NCBI GenBank assembly: GCA_001931905.2
Contig: MSJI02000616.1
Coordinates: 7,717 to 27,573, forward strand
Length of the DNA: 19,857 bases
DNA from: Cladosporium sp. IMV 00045
Lineage: Eukaryota > Ascomycota > Dothideomycetes > Cladosporiales > Cladosporiaceae
Direction of reading: 5' to 3'
Position numbers and translations under genes: made by a program. Shown in pieces: positions 17,760 through 19,857 of this stretch; position 1 is the stretch's first letter; every line of letters begins with the position of its first letter. The notes beneath the pieces are model-generated. The model saw only the letters and a program-made list of their open reading frames with translations, had not been told where the DNA came from and ran no database searches.

Positions 17760-18510
17760 AGACTGATGGTTGATGTTCGTGGGGATCCCAGGTGCAAATA
17801 TGGTATGCAAAGCCCCGTCTTCGGTGTAATTTTCTCGTTACCTGCTGAGTATTAACCATTCTTTTGGGCATCTAGACACCATCACAGTCGCTTCCGATCA
17901 AAATCCTTGCTATTTATCGATAAATTTAGCAAGAACCCCGTCACCAACATGCCAGTCATTTCCGACAGCCAAAGGATGTGGATAGTGAGAATATGAATTC
18001 AGATTGAGTCTGAAGATAGCGTAATATTGTTAACAAAATGAAGTGCTATGCACACCAAAGCCTCAACTTCATGATTGGCCAGGGCCTCAAGTCCACTTGC
18101 AACTCACGTGCTGTTGGTATGAGAGCCATGCAGTCCCTTATTGTACATCCTTCAGGACTCGATGGGCGAACTTTAGTAACGATAAGCGATTTTTCTTGGA
18201 GACTAGGTCAGCATCGAATGCTTGTTGAAAATCGCGACCGCTTCTTTGTGGTCGTGAGACCTTTGCATTGTGGATGATTGTTGGGGGTTTCGTTAGATGA
18301 TGCTACACAATTTGATGCCATACTATGCGTCCCAGCATCAAAGAAGCTATAGTACACTGTAATGCTTTCTGCCGATTTTGCTTTTGGGTTCTCCGGAGAG
18401 AGTTGGAATGACGCCATCCGCGCGCCCATGGTTTTTTCGTGTATCTGTCGTCAGCCAACAGGGGTGGTTCGACGTTGCTCTCCTCCTCTTTTCGTCCTCA
18501 TAGAACACAT
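17760..18510. other. Convergent intergenic gap, no gene seen
   Basis: This region lies between the small secreted protein gene and the end of the aminotransferase gene, which point toward each other. It should hold both 3' untranslated regions. No RNA gene is seen; short frames such as 18038-18277 have no recognisable content. Confidence 0.45.
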
Positions 18511-19852
18511 CTAACCCTTGACCTTGTAGATGGCCTCAGCCAGACGGCCAACGTTCTCGCTCGTGATGCCTGCAACGCTGATGCGGCCGTCCTTGGTGGC
18601 GTAGACGGAGTGCTCCTCAGCGAGCTTGGTCATCTGCTCAGCGGTCAGGCCGGTGTAGGCGAACATGCCGATCTGGCTGGTGATGTGGCTCCAGTCGTGC
18701 TTGCTGCCGAGCTTCTCGAGGTTGCCCTTGAGGAGGGCGCGCATCTCGATGATGCGGTCGGCCATGCCCTTGACCTCACCGAGCCACTGCTTGTTGAGGG
18801 CGGCGTCGTTCAGGATGGTGGAGGCGACACGGGCGCCATGCACGGGAGGGTTGGAGTAGAGAGGGCGGACGAGGATCTTGATCTGAGAGTCGACGCGGGC
18901 CTTCTCCTCGGCAGACTCGGTGACGATGGAGAAAGCGCCGACACGCTCGCCGTAGAGACCCTGTGGATTATTTGTTAGCTGATGATTGATGTGCCATTGA
19001 CATTGCGTGTCAACTTACCATGTTCTTGGCGAAGGACTGGGCAAGGCAGGGCTGGTGGCCCTGCTCAATGAAGTAGCGGAGCGCGAAAGCGTCCTTGTTG
19101 GTGTCGCCAGAGGCGAAGCCCTGGTAAGCCATGTCGAAGAAGGGGTAGTGGTTGCCCTCCTTGACGGCATCGCTGATCTGCTTCCACTGCTCCTCAGTGG
19201 GGTCGACACCAGTCGGGTTGTGGGCGCAAGCGTGCAGCAAGACGATGCTGCCCTTGGGCATCTTCTTGATGTCCGCAACCATACCATCGAAGTCGAGGCC
19301 GATGGTGTCCTTGTTGTAGTAGCGGTACTGCTTAACCTCAAGACCGCAGTCGGTGAAGACGGCCTTGTGGTTGGCCCACGACGGGGTCGGGATGTAGATG
19401 GCCTTTGCGCCGGGGTAGTGACGCTCGAGGAAAGCACCGCCTATCCTGAGAGCACCAGTTCCGGAGATGCTCTGAGTGATGACAACGCGACCCTCGTTGA
19501 CGGCAGCGCTGTTGGGGCCATAGGCGAGGAGAGCGGCGGCCTTGGTGAAGTCGGGCACACCAGTGATGCCAGCGTACTCCTTGTCGAGGTTCTGCTTGAC
19601 GACCTTCTGCTCGGCCTCTCTGACGGAGGGCAGAACGTAAGGCTTGCCCTTGTCATCGCGGTATGCGCCAACACCGAGGTTGATCTTCTTGGGGTTGGAG
19701 TCCTTCTTGAAGGCCTCAGTGATGCCGAGAATGGCGTCGGGAGGGCCCTGGGGCACCTGCGACCAGGCAGAGGCGGCGCGGAGGGACTGCTTGTTGAAGA
19801 CGGCGCGGGTGTTGGCCGCAGTGGCGCTGCGAAGGGCGGTCTTGGAGAGCAT
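18511..19852 (-). CDS. AAT1: Aspartate aminotransferase, mitochondrial
   Basis: Two exons read leftward, 19852-19019 and 18960-18511, giving 427 residues. It is a fold-type I PLP enzyme that interconverts aspartate plus 2-oxoglutarate with oxaloacetate plus glutamate, serving amino acid metabolism and the malate-aspartate shuttle. Residues 1-28 have Arg and Ala/Ser and no acidic residue, as in a mitochondrial presequence. Family residues are in place: SGTGAL (130-135), W159, N212 in HNPTGVD, D240 in [16 protein letters not shown] lysine K276 in SFAKNM and substrate-binding R404 in GRISVAG. N212, D240, K276 and R404 are each 18 above the standard AAT numbering, so the chain is collinear with known enzymes. 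The length is normal. The stop is TAG at 18513-18511. The start lies 5 bases from the window end, so the promoter is outside. Codon use is strongly biased to G/C third bases, consistent with high expression. The symbol follows the yeast mitochondrial isoenzyme. Confidence 0.97.
18961..19018 (-). other. Intron of the aspartate aminotransferase gene
   Basis: A 58-base GT-AG intron read on the minus strand, with donor GTAAGTTG, branch-like GCTAACA and acceptor CCACAG. It interrupts the gene right after the PLP-lysine motif SFAKNM; splicing joins it to [10 protein letters not shown], the normal continuation in this family. Confidence 0.93.
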
Positions 19853-19857
19853 GATGA

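Noticed and set aside
18439..18978. 179-codon plus-strand frame opposite the aminotransferase
   Set aside because: It is the antisense of a highly conserved, GC-biased gene on the minus strand; such genes regularly leave long open shadow frames.
1..19857. CRISPR array, prophage or bacterial operon
   Set aside because: No spaced identical repeats and no bacterial gene organisation; spliceosomal introns, HET domain and RIP point to a fungus.

Overview
The window looks like nuclear DNA of a filamentous ascomycete (Pezizomycotina; a dothideomycete would fit, but I cannot prove it). The evidence is short GT-AG introns of 52-58 bases with CTRAY-type branch sites, a HET-domain gene, a lone 5S rRNA gene with an upstream TATA box, secreted pectinase-type and small cysteine-containing proteins, and a stretch at the left edge with the CpA/TpG-depleted, TpA-rich signature of repeat-induced point mutation (RIP).

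Left part (1-4630): a RIP-mutated repeat edge (1 to about 290), then an organomercurial-lyase-like gene (500-1195), then a large HET-domain gene (1659-3833). Downstream of the HET gene lies a decayed copy of the 3' end of the lyase-like gene (about 4032-4174), so the HET gene is bracketed by a gene and a direct partial copy of it. An alpha/beta hydrolase gene follows (4634-5494). About 2 kb with no convincing gene separates it from the next locus.

Centre (7496-14504): one very large gene for a secreted protein with five tandem pectin-methylesterase-like beta-helix domains, Ser-rich linkers and a Ser/Thr-rich mucin-like tail. Two introns can be placed exactly. The reading frame breaks once, near 10247, where one base appears to be missing; the total exon length (6905 bases) is exactly one short of a complete frame of 2301 codons plus stop. 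Domains 1 and 2 lack part of the catalytic set, while domains 3-5 keep it.

Right part (14505-19857): mostly gene-poor sequence with a complete 5S rRNA gene (15268-15386), a small secreted protein gene (17433-17759), and on the minus strand a mitochondrial aspartate aminotransferase gene of two exons (18511-19852), complete in its coding part. Apart from the shared secretory route of the pectinesterase-like and small secreted proteins, the genes do not form an evident pathway; no classical gene cluster is visible. The most unusual items are the five-domain pectinesterase-like protein with its frame break, and the partial gene duplication around the HET gene.
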